Source: Tomocerus qinae (lineage: Eukaryota > Arthropoda > Collembola > Entomobryomorpha > Tomoceridae). Taken from it: a stretch of 64,000 nucleotides of DNA. The stretch lies in NCBI GenBank assembly GCA_020055645.1, contig CM034546.1, positions 51,460,001-51,524,000 on the forward strand, written 5' to 3'. A model generated the notes under the pieces. It did no database searches and was not told where the DNA came from. It was given only the letters and a program-made list of their open reading frames with translations. A program made the position numbers and the translations under genes. Below, piece by piece: positions 11,201 to 20,641 of this stretch. The stretch's first letter is position 1. Each line of letters begins with the position of its first letter.

Positions 11201-14200
11201 GAATAGTCCTAGCCGTGGTAATAGACAAACCACACCAGTATTAAACCATTCCAGGATAATTTTAGACGATGATGAAGAAGAAATAGGACTGCTGCCCACT
11301 GCAATCGTAAACGTACAAAACAATGGAAAGTCTCGAAAAGTTCGTTGTCTTTTAGATTGCGGGGCACAAAATTCCTTCATCACGGAAAAAGCTGCAAAAC
11401 AATTGCAACTTGAAGGTTACGGAGAAATCAAACGATTTACCGTTGCAGGAGGAAAAACAATTCCCTCTCTAGGAAAAACCTCATTTTGGATTCAATCGAT
11501 TGTTCATCCTCATAATTCATACCGTATTATGGCCTATATTCTCCCAGATATTACGTCACCGCTTCCAAACCAATCCTTTGACAAAAGAGAATTAAAGCAT
11601 CTAGAAGGATTACCCTTAGCTGACCCTTCCTTTAATGAAACCAAACCGATAGAATTATTGCTCGGCTCAGCAATTTACGACAAGGTAATGGAAGCTAAAA
11701 AGATAACAGGCACTAGGGGAACTCCAAGCGCTTATCGCACAACTTTAGGCTATGTTGTGCTCGGTGAAACAAAAGATGAAACAGCTAAATTATGCTGTAC
11801 TGCTATAAAACGAAGAGACGTGGTTCCAATCCCACTGGCACCCTTCAATATGGAAATGTTCTGGGAACTAGAAGAACTTCCAAGTATGAGGCCTTTGACA
11901 GAAATGGAAAAATTCTGCGAAGAACACTACGTAAAGAATACCGTTCGGCTACCCAACGGTCGCTACCAAATCAGACTTCCAATGATTGATACCCCTGAGA
12001 AACTAGGCAATTCCCTCTCAGCCGCAATTCGAAGATGGATGGGAACAGAAACTAGATTAAAGAAATTCCCAGAGTTAAAACAAGAATACAATGATCAATT
12101 GGAAGATTACTTGAAATCTGGACAAATGGAAATAGTACGAGATGAGAATCCGCTAGGACGACCTCATCACTATTACATACCTCATCATGCAGTATTCAAG
12201 CCAGATTCAACCACGACTAAGGTCCGTATCGTTTTCGATGCCTCTGCTAAAACCGCATCTGGAGTATCATTGAATGATATACTAGCTCCAGGCCCAACAA
12301 TTCAGCCAGACTTATTCGATCAATTACTCTACTTTCGGTTAAAGCCCATTGCCGTTGTAGCTGACATTGCCAAAATGTATAGACAGATACTTATTCATCC
12401 GGAAGAGCAAGATTTTGCTAGAATTGTATGGCGCAAAAACCCAGGAGAGATCTTAGAACATTATAAGATGAAAACGATTCCTTTCGGAATCAATGCCTCA
12501 CCATTTTTAGCCTGTAGAACTCTAAGACAGTTAGCTACGGATGAAGGGAAACGATACCCCCTAGCTGCTCAGGCAATAAAGGTACATTTTTATGTGGATG
12601 ACTACATGGCCTCGTATGAGAACATAAAGATTGCAAAACAGGTCAAAGATGAATTAATCAAAATTATGTCATCTGCTCACTTTGAATTAAGGAAATGGAG
12701 TAGTAATTCCAAGCAATTACTACAATCTTTACCCTCACACTTACGAGAAACACCAGAAATTCCCATGCAGATAGACCATACAGCTACAGTCAAAACGCTA
12801 GGATTAAAATGGCTACCTTCCGCAGATAAATTCATGTTTACAGTCAATTTAGATCCATTCAAGGCACATACAAAGAGAACAATACTATCCGATATTTCAA
12901 AGGTATTTGATCCATTAGGACTCTTAGCTCCAGTAATAACGAAAGCCAAAATATTGATGCAAAAGATTTGGATGGAAAAAATAGAATGGGATCACGCCAT
13001 CCCTGATAACCTCCTTTCCATTTGGCTTCATTACGCTAAGAATTTAAAACAATTAGAAGATATCCGGATTCCTCGATGTCTGAACTATGACAAGGCATGT
13101 TCTTGGGAACTCCATGGATTTTGCGATGCCAGCGAGAGGGCTTATAGTGCCTCAATATATTTGCGCGGCATAAAGGGGAATAAGGTTACTATTAATCTGA
13201 TTGCGGCAAAAACTAGAGTAGCCCCGATTAAAACAGTAACAATTCCAAGACTGGAACTACAAGGAGCAGTTCTATTAGCCAATCTAACAGACCATATAAA
13301 GAAATTATGGGATATTGAATACACAGCAATTCACTTATGGTGCGACAGCACAATTGCTCTAAATTGGATTCACTCGGAACCAATACGTTGGAAAATCTAC
13401 ATAGCCAACAGAATTACTCAAATTCAAGAATTAACTTCTAAGGAACAGTGGCATCATATTGCCTCCGAAGATAATCCAAGTGACTGCGCCTCACGAGGAT
13501 TAGACCCTGAAGAATTACGACACCACCCTCTATGGTGGCATGGTCCAAAATGGCTAGCTCAACCACAATTTCCAATGCCGAAATTCAACCCAACTACCTG
13601 TAGCAACGAAGTTACAGAAATAGAAGAAAAGAAGCCTGCCATGTGCGCTATTAAAGCATTAGACCCAACTGATGTATTAGCCAGTTTAGCTAAATTTTCA
13701 TCCTGGAAAAAGGCCATCAGAGTAACTGCTTACATTCTTCGATTCATAAATCGAAAACTAAAAGGAAAATCAGTAGTTTTGACGCCATCCGAATTAGATA
13801 CTGCAGAGCGTAAATTAGCTGGTTTAATTCAAGCAAGTATATATCCAGATTTAGGAATTACAGTTCATAATAGTAAGCATCATCCCTTTCGAAACTTGGA
13901 CATTTTTAAAGACTCTGAAGGTATTTTTCGAGTTGGGGGAAGGTTAAAAAATTCGCCCCTTCCATTTGAAGCTAAACATCCCATCATATTGCCTGGAAAT
14001 CACCCACTCGTAAAAGCCATGATTTTACACACTCACGTAATTTTGGCTCATGCAGGAAAACAAACTATTAACGCTCACATCAGACAGCGTTATTGGATCC
14101 CTAATGGCACTAAAACCATAAAAAGCGTGATCAACAAATGCTTGATTTGTTTTCGCTATAAAGCAAGGCCTGAAACCCAGCTTATGGGACAGCTCCCACC

Positions 14201-17200
14201 AGCCAGATTTAGCGATATCCGTCCATACTTACACTGTGGGGTGGACTGTGCTGGCCCCTTTGAATTACGAAACTTCACTGGCCGTAGTGGTTCTTTTAAA
14301 GTATGGATATTACTCTTCGTATGCATGAGCACCAGAGCTATACATCTTGAAATACTTTCTTCAATGTCAGTCGACGGCTTTCTGCTAGCATTTCGGAGAT
14401 TTATATCACGTCGTGGACGCCCCTCCCACATGTACTCTGACAATGGCACAAACTTTGTCGGAGCCTATAACCGAATGGAAGATTTTCATGAGCAAATGAG
14501 GACAGCAATCATGTCCAGGAATAAAATTCTTCCAGATATCGAATTCGAAAGAATGACGTGGCAATTCAATCCACCGGCCGCGCCCCATAAAGGCGGGTCC
14601 TGGGAGGCTGCCGTAAAACTGATAAAAAATCACCTCAAAAAACTTATCGATACTGACATTCATAAGTACACATGGGAAGAATTCGAAACAATAACGACAT
14701 TTGTGGAAGGAGTGGTTAATTCACGACCACTCACAGCAATATCAGAGGATCCCCGAGATCTAGAAGCTCTTACGCCTGGCCATTTTCTAATTGGCCACTC
14801 ACTAACAATAAATCCAGAACATGATGTCAGCCACATCAAAGAAAATCGTTTGGACAAATACCAGCGCATTTTACGACGACATCAAGAAATTTGGAGACGA
14901 TGGGAAAAGGAATACATCCTTTCACTTCAAAAAAGGCCAAAATGGATGACAAAGCAACCTAACCTCAAACCCGGAGATTTAGTCTTGATACTAGACGATA
15001 ATCAACCGCCACTCCAGTGGAGAACCGGACGTATTAAAGAAGTTCATCCAGCCAAGGATGGCCTCATTCGAGTAACTACAGTCGAAACGCAGAGTACTTA
15101 CGACAAAAAGAAGGATAAAATTCAGAAAACTGTAAAAGAATTTCTCCGACCCATCTCCAAATTAGCTAAGTTACCAGGACCGGATGAGGAAGACTTCGAC
15201 GTTCCTATGCTACCAAACGGACTAGAAGAAAAACCCAACGATACAATGTCACAAATTACTCATGTAGCTTGGAACAACGGATTCTACGACATGCCAAAAT
15301 TACGACCTCATCAAGGATTAAAAACAACCGTCTGGCCATGGATTTATACCGCGGTAATAATGTTGATGACAAACATTCCCAGTAGTAATGCCTCACAAGC
15401 TAATATGAGTATCCCTACCAAGAATTGGTGGACTACTACGATGGTTTTCTATTGCGTCGTGATCTTTGCCATCTTAGGAGTCTTAGGAAATACGATGACT
15501 ATTATAGCCATCCGAAAAAGCCCACATCTTAGAAAAAATAAGTTTAATTGGCTGATAACCAGTTTATGCTGCTCTGACTTACTATTCAGCTGTATCATTC
15601 TCCCATTAACAGCTCTAAGATACTATTACGATGCTTGGATATTGGGAAAATTTCTTTGCCAAGCATACGCCTTTCTTCTTTACGGACTACTTATCAACTC
15701 TTTGGCAAATATTTTGATTATCTCCATTAATCGTTATATTTGTATTGTCCATCATTGGCGTTACCCAGATTTATTTTCCAAATATAGGGTTTGGTTCATG
15801 ATAATAACAACCTGGGCTATAAGCTTTTTAATGGTCACCCCACCCGCTCTAGGAATTTGGGGTAAATTAGGTCCGAAGCCTACTAACTCAGCATCTTGCT
15901 CAATCATCCATGATGAGCGAGGGCAATCACCCAAAAAAGTAATTTGGATCTGTGGAATTTGCTTTCCAACTGCTATTATTTTGTTCTGTTACGCGCGTAT
16001 TTATGCGTACAGCAGAAAAATTAGAAGGCAAGTAGGAACTCACTCAAGTAGAGCAATCACGGGATATGAAGAGAGATCGAAGGAAGAAAAACAATTATTC
16101 CGAATGATTTGTTATGTTTTTCTCGGATTTCTTGTCAACTTCCAACCAGTAATTATTCTAAATCTGTACGACCCAAAACGTGAGAAAGCTTCAAAATTAG
16201 TGCACATTTGCAGTGCCTTATTAGCCTGGTCCTCTTCATGGACAAACGTGTTAATCTACGCAGTTTCCAATCGACAATATCGCTCAGCCTTCAGAAAAAT
16301 GCTAATGCCTAGAAACCCTCGTATGAATAATCAATCGTCAACTACTGCTATAACATTGACTATAATAATGTTATTAATTGGAACTGGAATGGCAAATGTT
16401 CATCAACCACAGCCAGATTATTCGCAATTGGCCTCTCCTTGTGAAGTAGAATGGACTCCTCATCATGACATACCTGGCTGCACTGAAGAAATATCGTGGT
16501 TACATGTCAAAAATAATGGTACTCTGTGCTATCAGAATCTGTCTTGTGGAAAAGACAAAATGATAGCAATCGAAGGAAGCTCTTGCACTCCGATTCTAAA
16601 CTCCTCTCGCTGTACAAAAATGAAAAAGATGACTTTAGACGATCTGGAATGTCAAACTCACTACACTGAGCCAGATCCAGCTATATTCTATCAAGATAAC
16701 ATGCGCTCCCCATTATGTGCAGCAGGAGACTACATATTAAAGCATTGTCAACACTCTACCGAACAATACGAAAATGTACCAGTTGTGTTACACAACAAGC
16801 GAATATATCCAGTCTCCCAGTTAAACATACAGCAAGACGCTCGCACAGATTCTTTCGAATCATATACTTGCACTGGATCTTGTAGTAAACACAAATGTAC
16901 ATCACGACAATGCAGAGGTGACAGAGTATTTTGCGAAAATTTTGGATGTTCAAATGAGGTCCGAGAAACGTGTGAATGCAACTATAATTCATCAACAATT
17001 CTTCATCGAATAGTAACTGACTTAGGCAGCTATTATCCTCATTGTTGGGGCACAATGCGCCTCCTTACACGAAAGGAAGATTTAAGCTATTCACAGACAA
17101 TATATCCCTGCGCCACATGTACAATAGAATGTTCAAAAAACAGATTACTAATTTCCACACCAGGCATAGTAGCAAAATATATCAAAGCGCAAAGAAATCC

Positions 17201-19373
17201 GCAATTTGTATCAGTCATACCATCTACCTCAGAGACACAGCTACAATTATCAAAAAATATGTTGAGCTCCCCAGGGCCAATTAAGCTTGAACTTTATTTT
17301 CTTGATTATGATTTTCCAACGGAGCGTGTCATTTCATGCCCTCGTATCCCTATTTGTGATTTAATAACTTGCAATATATGCATGGAACGATGGAAAAATA
17401 TTTCATGTTATACTTATGTACAGTATACCTTACTAGCCCTAATGGTCATAATTGGAAGTTCAGTTATTTTCACCCTTATTTACGTATATCAGATTCTCTA
17501 TACTCTACTAAAATGTATTTCTTGGCCTTTACGAATTCTTATACAATTCATACGGGCGAGGAATAAGCGGCCCAAACCTATGACGCGAGAATCAGAAGAA
17601 GATTTTGGTACCCCTCTTTTAGAGGTAGCCCCCCATAATTCAAATTCTTCTACACCCTCTACAGTTGAAACTATACGAGAAACACGTGAGACTTATAATG
17701 ACAACAGACGACATAACGATGGACGTAGTTCTTCCCGGGTACGACGCCGCGATTACTTACCCACTCGAGTAATTTCACTAATTACTTTATGTCTTTGTCT
17801 ATGCTTCTGTAATGGATGTTCTGACTTTGCCTCTATATCAGCACAGTCAAAAGAATGTCATTACACGTCCGACTCAACAGCTACCTGTACAGTACGAATA
17901 AACACTCGACTGTCGCTGGCAGCATTAGATCAAAAAACTTGTTTTCGAATAACAGATGCCAAAAATAATGTTTTGGGCTCTATTGTCCTCGAAACCAAGT
18001 CTTTAGCACTAACTTGTATGAAAGAATTATTATATTACGTCCCCAAAGCAGTACCAAATTGCATTAGTGCTATCAAATGCTATAATCTTTTTAATTCAGC
18101 CACTTGTCACGGGACCCACTGTGAAAGATTTCAGATTAATGATACCCTAAAAGAATTTAAACCCACAGAAAACAATTTAGGCTGGAATTTCTGTCGAAAT
18201 TTCCATCATCGCTATTGCTTTTGGCCCGTGCCAGAAGATTGCGAATTTTATCGTGTAGCATTAACTAATCCTACTAATCAAGTGTACAAAGTATGGAAAT
18301 GCGATGAATGGCGAAACTCAGTCAAATTGAATATAACTCATCATCTCGGAAAAATAACTACAACTAATTTGACAACCATTCATGCAGGCATACCGGTAAA
18401 AATTGGCAAAATGGAATTTACTTTAATTTCCGTCACACAGCCTTATACCCCAGTACTAAACCAATGTTTAATTTCACGTAACAATCAATTCAGTTTGTCA
18501 GCATGTCTAAATCGCGGACAAACGGAAATTGGTAGCCTAGGTGAAATTTCTTGCCCTAATGAAAAAGATGCAAAACAATTAAATCACCATTGTTTAGCCA
18601 ATTTGAATATCATTCGTACAATTCCAACGCAAGACGGTGTTCGATGTGTAGCTGATCTTGTAGACCCAGAAAAGGTGCTAGAAGAAAACAGGCTACCATT
18701 AAAATTAGAAAATGGCATGCTAATAGCTGACCATGGAAATATAAGTTTCATTTCGTCATCCACCACAGCATTGGAGATTCAAATGACTACGGATGATCTT
18801 CAAATAACGAAAGAAATTCAAGACGTTTCTTGTTCTATAGAGGTTTTAAATATTCATGGTTGTTTTCAATGCCTGCAAGGTTCTTCTATAGTGGTTGTAA
18901 CTCGAGTCGATTCTGGGACAGAAACAGGGACCCTAGAATGCCCTGAAGTAGGATTTTTTACTCCCATACCCTTAACCGACCAGTTTGTAAAACATGAAAT
19001 CACCATGAAATTGAACCAACCCGATATAAACTTGAATTGTACTTTTAAATGTGCTAAAAACATAATCCCATTAACTATATCAGGCCATTTACATTATTTA
19101 GAGGATACTGACGTTAGAAATGAAATCACTGATACGTCATTCAACCTTCCAAACGGTACGAATACCACTGATTCCAATTCGTTCGGAATTAGCTGGGATA
19201 ATATAGGATTTAACTTGGCCAGTATAGGCAGTTCAATCCTTAATTTTCCTTCTTGGATAGGTTCAATATTTTCCTCTTGGCTATTAAAAATAATAATAAT
19301 AATAATCCTAGTTATAAGTATCATCGGGCTTGTATATTTGTGTACTCAAAGGCTTGTAAAAAAATTGACATAG
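8976..19373 (+). CDS. Gag-Pol-GPCR-Env polyprotein, 3465 aa, one frame
   Basis: Single ORF, ATG at 8976, stop TAG. Approximate residues: 1-358 low-complexity Gag N-terminus with a PPTY late-domain-type motif (24-27), poly-Gly and RS-like stretch; 359-530 DUF1759-like Gag core (FSLPRFSGKPEHW); 667-731 zinc knuckles; protease LLDCGAQNSF near 794; RT with YVDD (catalytic Asp 1208/1209); RNase H with Asp 1384; integrase with HHCC domain and D1757, D1822, E1877; DUF5641-like tail to about 2070; hydrophobic signal-like segment about 2115-2135; GPCR 2144-2450; envelope Gn-like about 2470-2880 and Gc-like about 2931-3465. No frameshift or stop separates the parts. Membrane proteins could be freed by signal peptidase as in bunyavirus glycoprotein precursors, or made from spliced RNA (inference). 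Confidence 0.93.
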   Translation: MNPQDDQQPTSSRSTRQQGPAKLPPTYHPAKSPFRTAKQGHQQAAESAPAVVSDQEFEKQFRKTKRDILTPQQGTSDPLAKIPGRRGTQPRSKSDRTTTPETSTSHPSETSPPRPVPVLPGHPTPSLPQDERKSLLTQVRHTLFGTPEQSQPKQVVAYDTTPPRSSQKRQRSNTPSDMDGSNQGEDNQNNDPPLNALGGGGGGGGGNGGRNNGNGDRNGRDRDQRSPNDRSRRNSRDRSPDRFPNEEHQEANEAIDSSLSKIEAALEQHNQKTEILTAIDTEIYLEDLKTLKIDLNKQHKSCFKYFSNEPHDYADLTDQERALETYNNLENRYMKVLKELMAIAKVLSPSISASAGAVNKLKIPKFSLPRFSGKPEHWTTFKDNFESVVIKQAAFSPAEKLRLLNDALKDGTRKYINSDLKVTDDNWPIAWKRLISRYDTPREMAHAALRPVLHLPTLSIQTEEGINRIVDIARASEAQLKEINTTVPLYHVFYIHFILARLDSKTAKAFNDSIKTDEIPTFESCLEFLAKKAKAIGLNTQIRSTVQGSSSRPKDVRFSHKSRRESRIMVATQDTDGNTTDAYTDYNSDTNVSDTSYTSNSVFSVSSEQKKRRQPRKKNKEKKKTINFASSRQPQRKERHRSPSPAANRNFQKNGKNQPKEATRAPCPLCKSSNHRVQACSKWEAMSPSARNEWAKINARCFNCLASHRVSKCTSKYTCMVCRRRHHTSLHIPNEGPGPSRPNSPSRGNRQTTPVLNHSRIILDDDEEEIGLLPTAIVNVQNNGKSRKVRCLLDCGAQNSFITEKAAKQLQLEGYGEIKRFTVAGGKTIPSLGKTSFWIQSIVHPHNSYRIMAYILPDITSPLPNQSFDKRELKHLEGLPLADPSFNETKPIELLLGSAIYDKVMEAKKITGTRGTPSAYRTTLGYVVLGETKDETAKLCCTAIKRRDVVPIPLAPFNMEMFWELEELPSMRPLTEMEKFCEEHYVKNTVRLPNGRYQIRLPMIDTPEKLGNSLSAAIRRWMGTETRLKKFPELKQEYNDQLEDYLKSGQMEIVRDENPLGRPHHYYIPHHAVFKPDSTTTKVRIVFDASAKTASGVSLNDILAPGPTIQPDLFDQLLYFRLKPIAVVADIAKMYRQILIHPEEQDFARIVWRKNPGEILEHYKMKTIPFGINASPFLACRTLRQLATDEGKRYPLAAQAIKVHFYVDDYMASYENIKIAKQVKDELIKIMSSAHFELRKWSSNSKQLLQSLPSHLRETPEIPMQIDHTATVKTLGLKWLPSADKFMFTVNLDPFKAHTKRTILSDISKVFDPLGLLAPVITKAKILMQKIWMEKIEWDHAIPDNLLSIWLHYAKNLKQLEDIRIPRCLNYDKACSWELHGFCDASERAYSASIYLRGIKGNKVTINLIAAKTRVAPIKTVTIPRLELQGAVLLANLTDHIKKLWDIEYTAIHLWCDSTIALNWIHSEPIRWKIYIANRITQIQELTSKEQWHHIASEDNPSDCASRGLDPEELRHHPLWWHGPKWLAQPQFPMPKFNPTTCSNEVTEIEEKKPAMCAIKALDPTDVLASLAKFSSWKKAIRVTAYILRFINRKLKGKSVVLTPSELDTAERKLAGLIQASIYPDLGITVHNSKHHPFRNLDIFKDSEGIFRVGGRLKNSPLPFEAKHPIILPGNHPLVKAMILHTHVILAHAGKQTINAHIRQRYWIPNGTKTIKSVINKCLICFRYKARPETQLMGQLPPARFSDIRPYLHCGVDCAGPFELRNFTGRSGSFKVWILLFVCMSTRAIHLEILSSMSVDGFLLAFRRFISRRGRPSHMYSDNGTNFVGAYNRMEDFHEQMRTAIMSRNKILPDIEFERMTWQFNPPAAPHKGGSWEAAVKLIKNHLKKLIDTDIHKYTWEEFETITTFVEGVVNSRPLTAISEDPRDLEALTPGHFLIGHSLTINPEHDVSHIKENRLDKYQRILRRHQEIWRRWEKEYILSLQKRPKWMTKQPNLKPGDLVLILDDNQPPLQWRTGRIKEVHPAKDGLIRVTTVETQSTYDKKKDKIQKTVKEFLRPISKLAKLPGPDEEDFDVPMLPNGLEEKPNDTMSQITHVAWNNGFYDMPKLRPHQGLKTTVWPWIYTAVIMLMTNIPSSNASQANMSIPTKNWWTTTMVFYCVVIFAILGVLGNTMTIIAIRKSPHLRKNKFNWLITSLCCSDLLFSCIILPLTALRYYYDAWILGKFLCQAYAFLLYGLLINSLANILIISINRYICIVHHWRYPDLFSKYRVWFMIITTWAISFLMVTPPALGIWGKLGPKPTNSASCSIIHDERGQSPKKVIWICGICFPTAIILFCYARIYAYSRKIRRQVGTHSSRAITGYEERSKEEKQLFRMICYVFLGFLVNFQPVIILNLYDPKREKASKLVHICSALLAWSSSWTNVLIYAVSNRQYRSAFRKMLMPRNPRMNNQSSTTAITLTIIMLLIGTGMANVHQPQPDYSQLASPCEVEWTPHHDIPGCTEEISWLHVKNNGTLCYQNLSCGKDKMIAIEGSSCTPILNSSRCTKMKKMTLDDLECQTHYTEPDPAIFYQDNMRSPLCAAGDYILKHCQHSTEQYENVPVVLHNKRIYPVSQLNIQQDARTDSFESYTCTGSCSKHKCTSRQCRGDRVFCENFGCSNEVRETCECNYNSSTILHRIVTDLGSYYPHCWGTMRLLTRKEDLSYSQTIYPCATCTIECSKNRLLISTPGIVAKYIKAQRNPQFVSVIPSTSETQLQLSKNMLSSPGPIKLELYFLDYDFPTERVISCPRIPICDLITCNICMERWKNISCYTYVQYTLLALMVIIGSSVIFTLIYVYQILYTLLKCISWPLRILIQFIRARNKRPKPMTRESEEDFGTPLLEVAPHNSNSSTPSTVETIRETRETYNDNRRHNDGRSSSRVRRRDYLPTRVISLITLCLCLCFCNGCSDFASISAQSKECHYTSDSTATCTVRINTRLSLAALDQKTCFRITDAKNNVLGSIVLETKSLALTCMKELLYYVPKAVPNCISAIKCYNLFNSATCHGTHCERFQINDTLKEFKPTENNLGWNFCRNFHHRYCFWPVPEDCEFYRVALTNPTNQVYKVWKCDEWRNSVKLNITHHLGKITTTNLTTIHAGIPVKIGKMEFTLISVTQPYTPVLNQCLISRNNQFSLSACLNRGQTEIGSLGEISCPNEKDAKQLNHHCLANLNIIRTIPTQDGVRCVADLVDPEKVLEENRLPLKLENGMLIADHGNISFISSSTTALEIQMTTDDLQITKEIQDVSCSIEVLNIHGCFQCLQGSSIVVVTRVDSGTETGTLECPEVGFFTPIPLTDQFVKHEITMKLNQPDINLNCTFKCAKNIIPLTISGHLHYLEDTDVRNEITDTSFNLPNGTNTTDSNSFGISWDNIGFNLASIGSSILNFPSWIGSIFSSWLLKIIIIIILVISIIGLVYLCTQRLVKKLT
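9222..9531 (+). promoter_or_regulatory. Candidate 5' splice donors in gag
   Basis: CAG|GTAGAC at about 9224 and AAG|GTGAGG at about 9526 are good donor matches. Paired with acceptors upstream of 19634/20797 or within the env region they could give spliced subgenomic RNAs. Speculative. Confidence 0.25.
11280..15180 (+). other. Pol region: protease, RT, RNase H, integrase
   Basis: Aspartic protease motif LLDCGAQNS (Asp codon about 11355); RT fingers with VRIVFDAS (about 12222), palm YVDDY (12591-12605); RNase H acidic residues in FCDAS (13125), RLELQG, WCDST and NPSDCASRG; integrase HHCC from about 14030 and catalytic Asp (14244), Asp (14439), Glu (14604); then a DUF5641-like domain with WRTGRI. 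All catalytic residues present, so enzymatic competence is plausible. Confidence 0.92.
15320..16330 (+). other. Captured class A (rhodopsin-type) GPCR inside the polyprotein
   Basis: Preceded by a hydrophobic signal-like stretch. TM1 has the GN pair (GVLGNTMTIIAI); TM2 has CSDLLFS with the conserved Asp; a Cys (FLCQAY) starts TM3, which ends ISINRYICIVH (NRY in place of DRY); TM4 has the conserved Trp (TTWAISFL); an extracellular-loop-2 Cys follows (SASCSII); TM5 has Pro and Tyr (FPTAIILFCYARIY); TM6 keeps its Pro but lacks CWxP; TM7 ends TNVLIYAVSNRQYRSAF, so NPxxY is NVLIY with Val for Pro. Intronless and in frame with pol and env. NRY plus SNRQYR suggest the insect Moody/Tre1-like group (inference). 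Nothing comparable is part of standard BEL elements. Confidence 0.9.
16340..17760 (+). other. Envelope Gn-like subunit
   Basis: Begins with a signal-like segment (TLTIIMLLIGTGMA), then a Cys-rich ectodomain with N-glycosylation sequons, a transmembrane segment at about 17420-17500 (LLALMVIIGSSVIFTLIYVY) and a cytoplasmic tail with basic and Ser-rich parts. Position and topology match the first glycoprotein of a bunyavirus-type precursor; the identity is by architecture only. Confidence 0.6.
17761..19373 (+). other. Envelope Gc-like (class II fusion glycoprotein-like) subunit
   Basis: Second internal signal (ISLITLCLCLCFCNG) followed by a Cys-rich ectodomain; the segment around 18180-18260 (GWNFCRNF..., then CFWPVPEDCEFYRV) resembles the cysteine and aromatic-rich fusion-loop area of phlebovirus G2-type proteins known in some nematode BEL elements (Cer7, Tas). 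It ends with a membrane anchor (about 19275-19345) and a short basic tail. Family assignment is inference. Confidence 0.6.
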
Positions 19374-19633
19374 CCCAAAGAAGGAAAAAAATAGGCTTAA
19401 TTATTATTTACTTTATCTTTTCCGTGCTACTAAAACTAATAAAAGTAGCACATACATCCGAGACAAACACCTATGTAACCTACTTAAAATATAAAAAATG
19501 GGACACACATCCCCGAAAATAAAATTAGCAAGGTTAATAATTTACTATAAAAGAAACGACAATTAAGATGTTTAAGTTATAAGCAAATAGTTAGTCTTAA
19601 CTGTAACAATTAAGAGTTCCTGAAATTCATAGC

Positions 19634-20641
19634 ATGGATACTTCCACCCAGTTTTTCAACGGGACCATGGAGGAACTCGATTATCTTCTCAACATACCTA
19701 TTCCACTTTACGAGCCAACTCCTCTACCAACTTCTACACTTACTGAAAATATTTCTCCCCAACCGATTTCCACTGCAACTTCTGTGGCACCAGTACATAA
19801 CTCCTCCCCAATTCTAAACCAGATTGATTTGGACAACTTTTTGACGACACTACCCGCACCTGTCGCTTCCACTTCCCGAGACCAACCATTATCCGATATT
19901 TTGGACATCGAGCTCGGATTTCCAAATCTGACAGACCTGGCAGACGCTGATTTAACGGCTCTACTAGATCAGCCACCAATAATAGATCTAACCCAACTTG
20001 GCGAAGAATTGGACATACCCGATTTAAATCTAAACTCATTTCAAGATTCATTATTCGATCAACCAGAAGACTACCACCAACGATACAACATACAAGTACA
20101 AGAAAATTTGACAATCCGTCGTAAAATTATTTCTCTTGAAACTACGGTATCCGGGCTGCAAAAAGTAAAAGATCTGCAATCTGACCGCATCCGATTTCTA
20201 AATCGATATGCTTCAGAAATGAGAAGGTCGAAGAACTCAATTCAAAAGCAATTAGATTTGATTACCAAACCGGACCCTACTTGTCCACATCCCTTAATTG
20301 ACCTACAAAGGACTCCACTCTCTACTCGTGAGCGATTACTATATGAAGATCTCCTCTACTTTTGCAAAAAATCGGAAGGACTACAAATGGAAATACGACA
20401 GATTACCGAAGCAAAAGAAAAGGTAGAATTAGATTGGAGCCGTGAAAATGAAGGTCACGTTAAAGCTCTAGATACGGTACTAAAATTACAAAAACAAATT
20501 AAAAGTATGCGATTACGCATATTGCCTACTCTTCGTAAGCAGACAAAACCACCTCCGAAGACCACAAGAAAAAAGTGTGTCAAACGGACTGGAATCCCGA
20601 CTAAACGGAAAACGCCACCAAAACAGGAAACCACCAAATAA
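19634..20641 (+). CDS. Accessory ORF 1: acidic / coiled-coil / basic protein, 335 aa
   Basis: ATG 19634, stop TAA, starts 260 bp after env. Residues 1-140 are acidic and Pro/Thr/Ser-rich with repeated hydrophobic-acidic patches (ELDYLLNI, LDNFLTTL, LSDILDI, LTALLDQ) like those of transcription activation domains; about 145-215 and 235-290 are predicted coiled coils; about 290-335 is Lys/Arg-rich, a possible nuclear or nucleic-acid-binding signal. No family is recognised. Its place after env parallels accessory regulators of complex retroviruses (analogy only). Expression would need splicing; CATAG just before the ATG is one acceptor candidate. Confidence 0.75.
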   Translation: MDTSTQFFNGTMEELDYLLNIPIPLYEPTPLPTSTLTENISPQPISTATSVAPVHNSSPILNQIDLDNFLTTLPAPVASTSRDQPLSDILDIELGFPNLTDLADADLTALLDQPPIIDLTQLGEELDIPDLNLNSFQDSLFDQPEDYHQRYNIQVQENLTIRRKIISLETTVSGLQKVKDLQSDRIRFLNRYASEMRRSKNSIQKQLDLITKPDPTCPHPLIDLQRTPLSTRERLLYEDLLYFCKKSEGLQMEIRQITEAKEKVELDWSRENEGHVKALDTVLKLQKQIKSMRLRILPTLRKQTKPPPKTTRKKCVKRTGIPTKRKTPPKQETTK

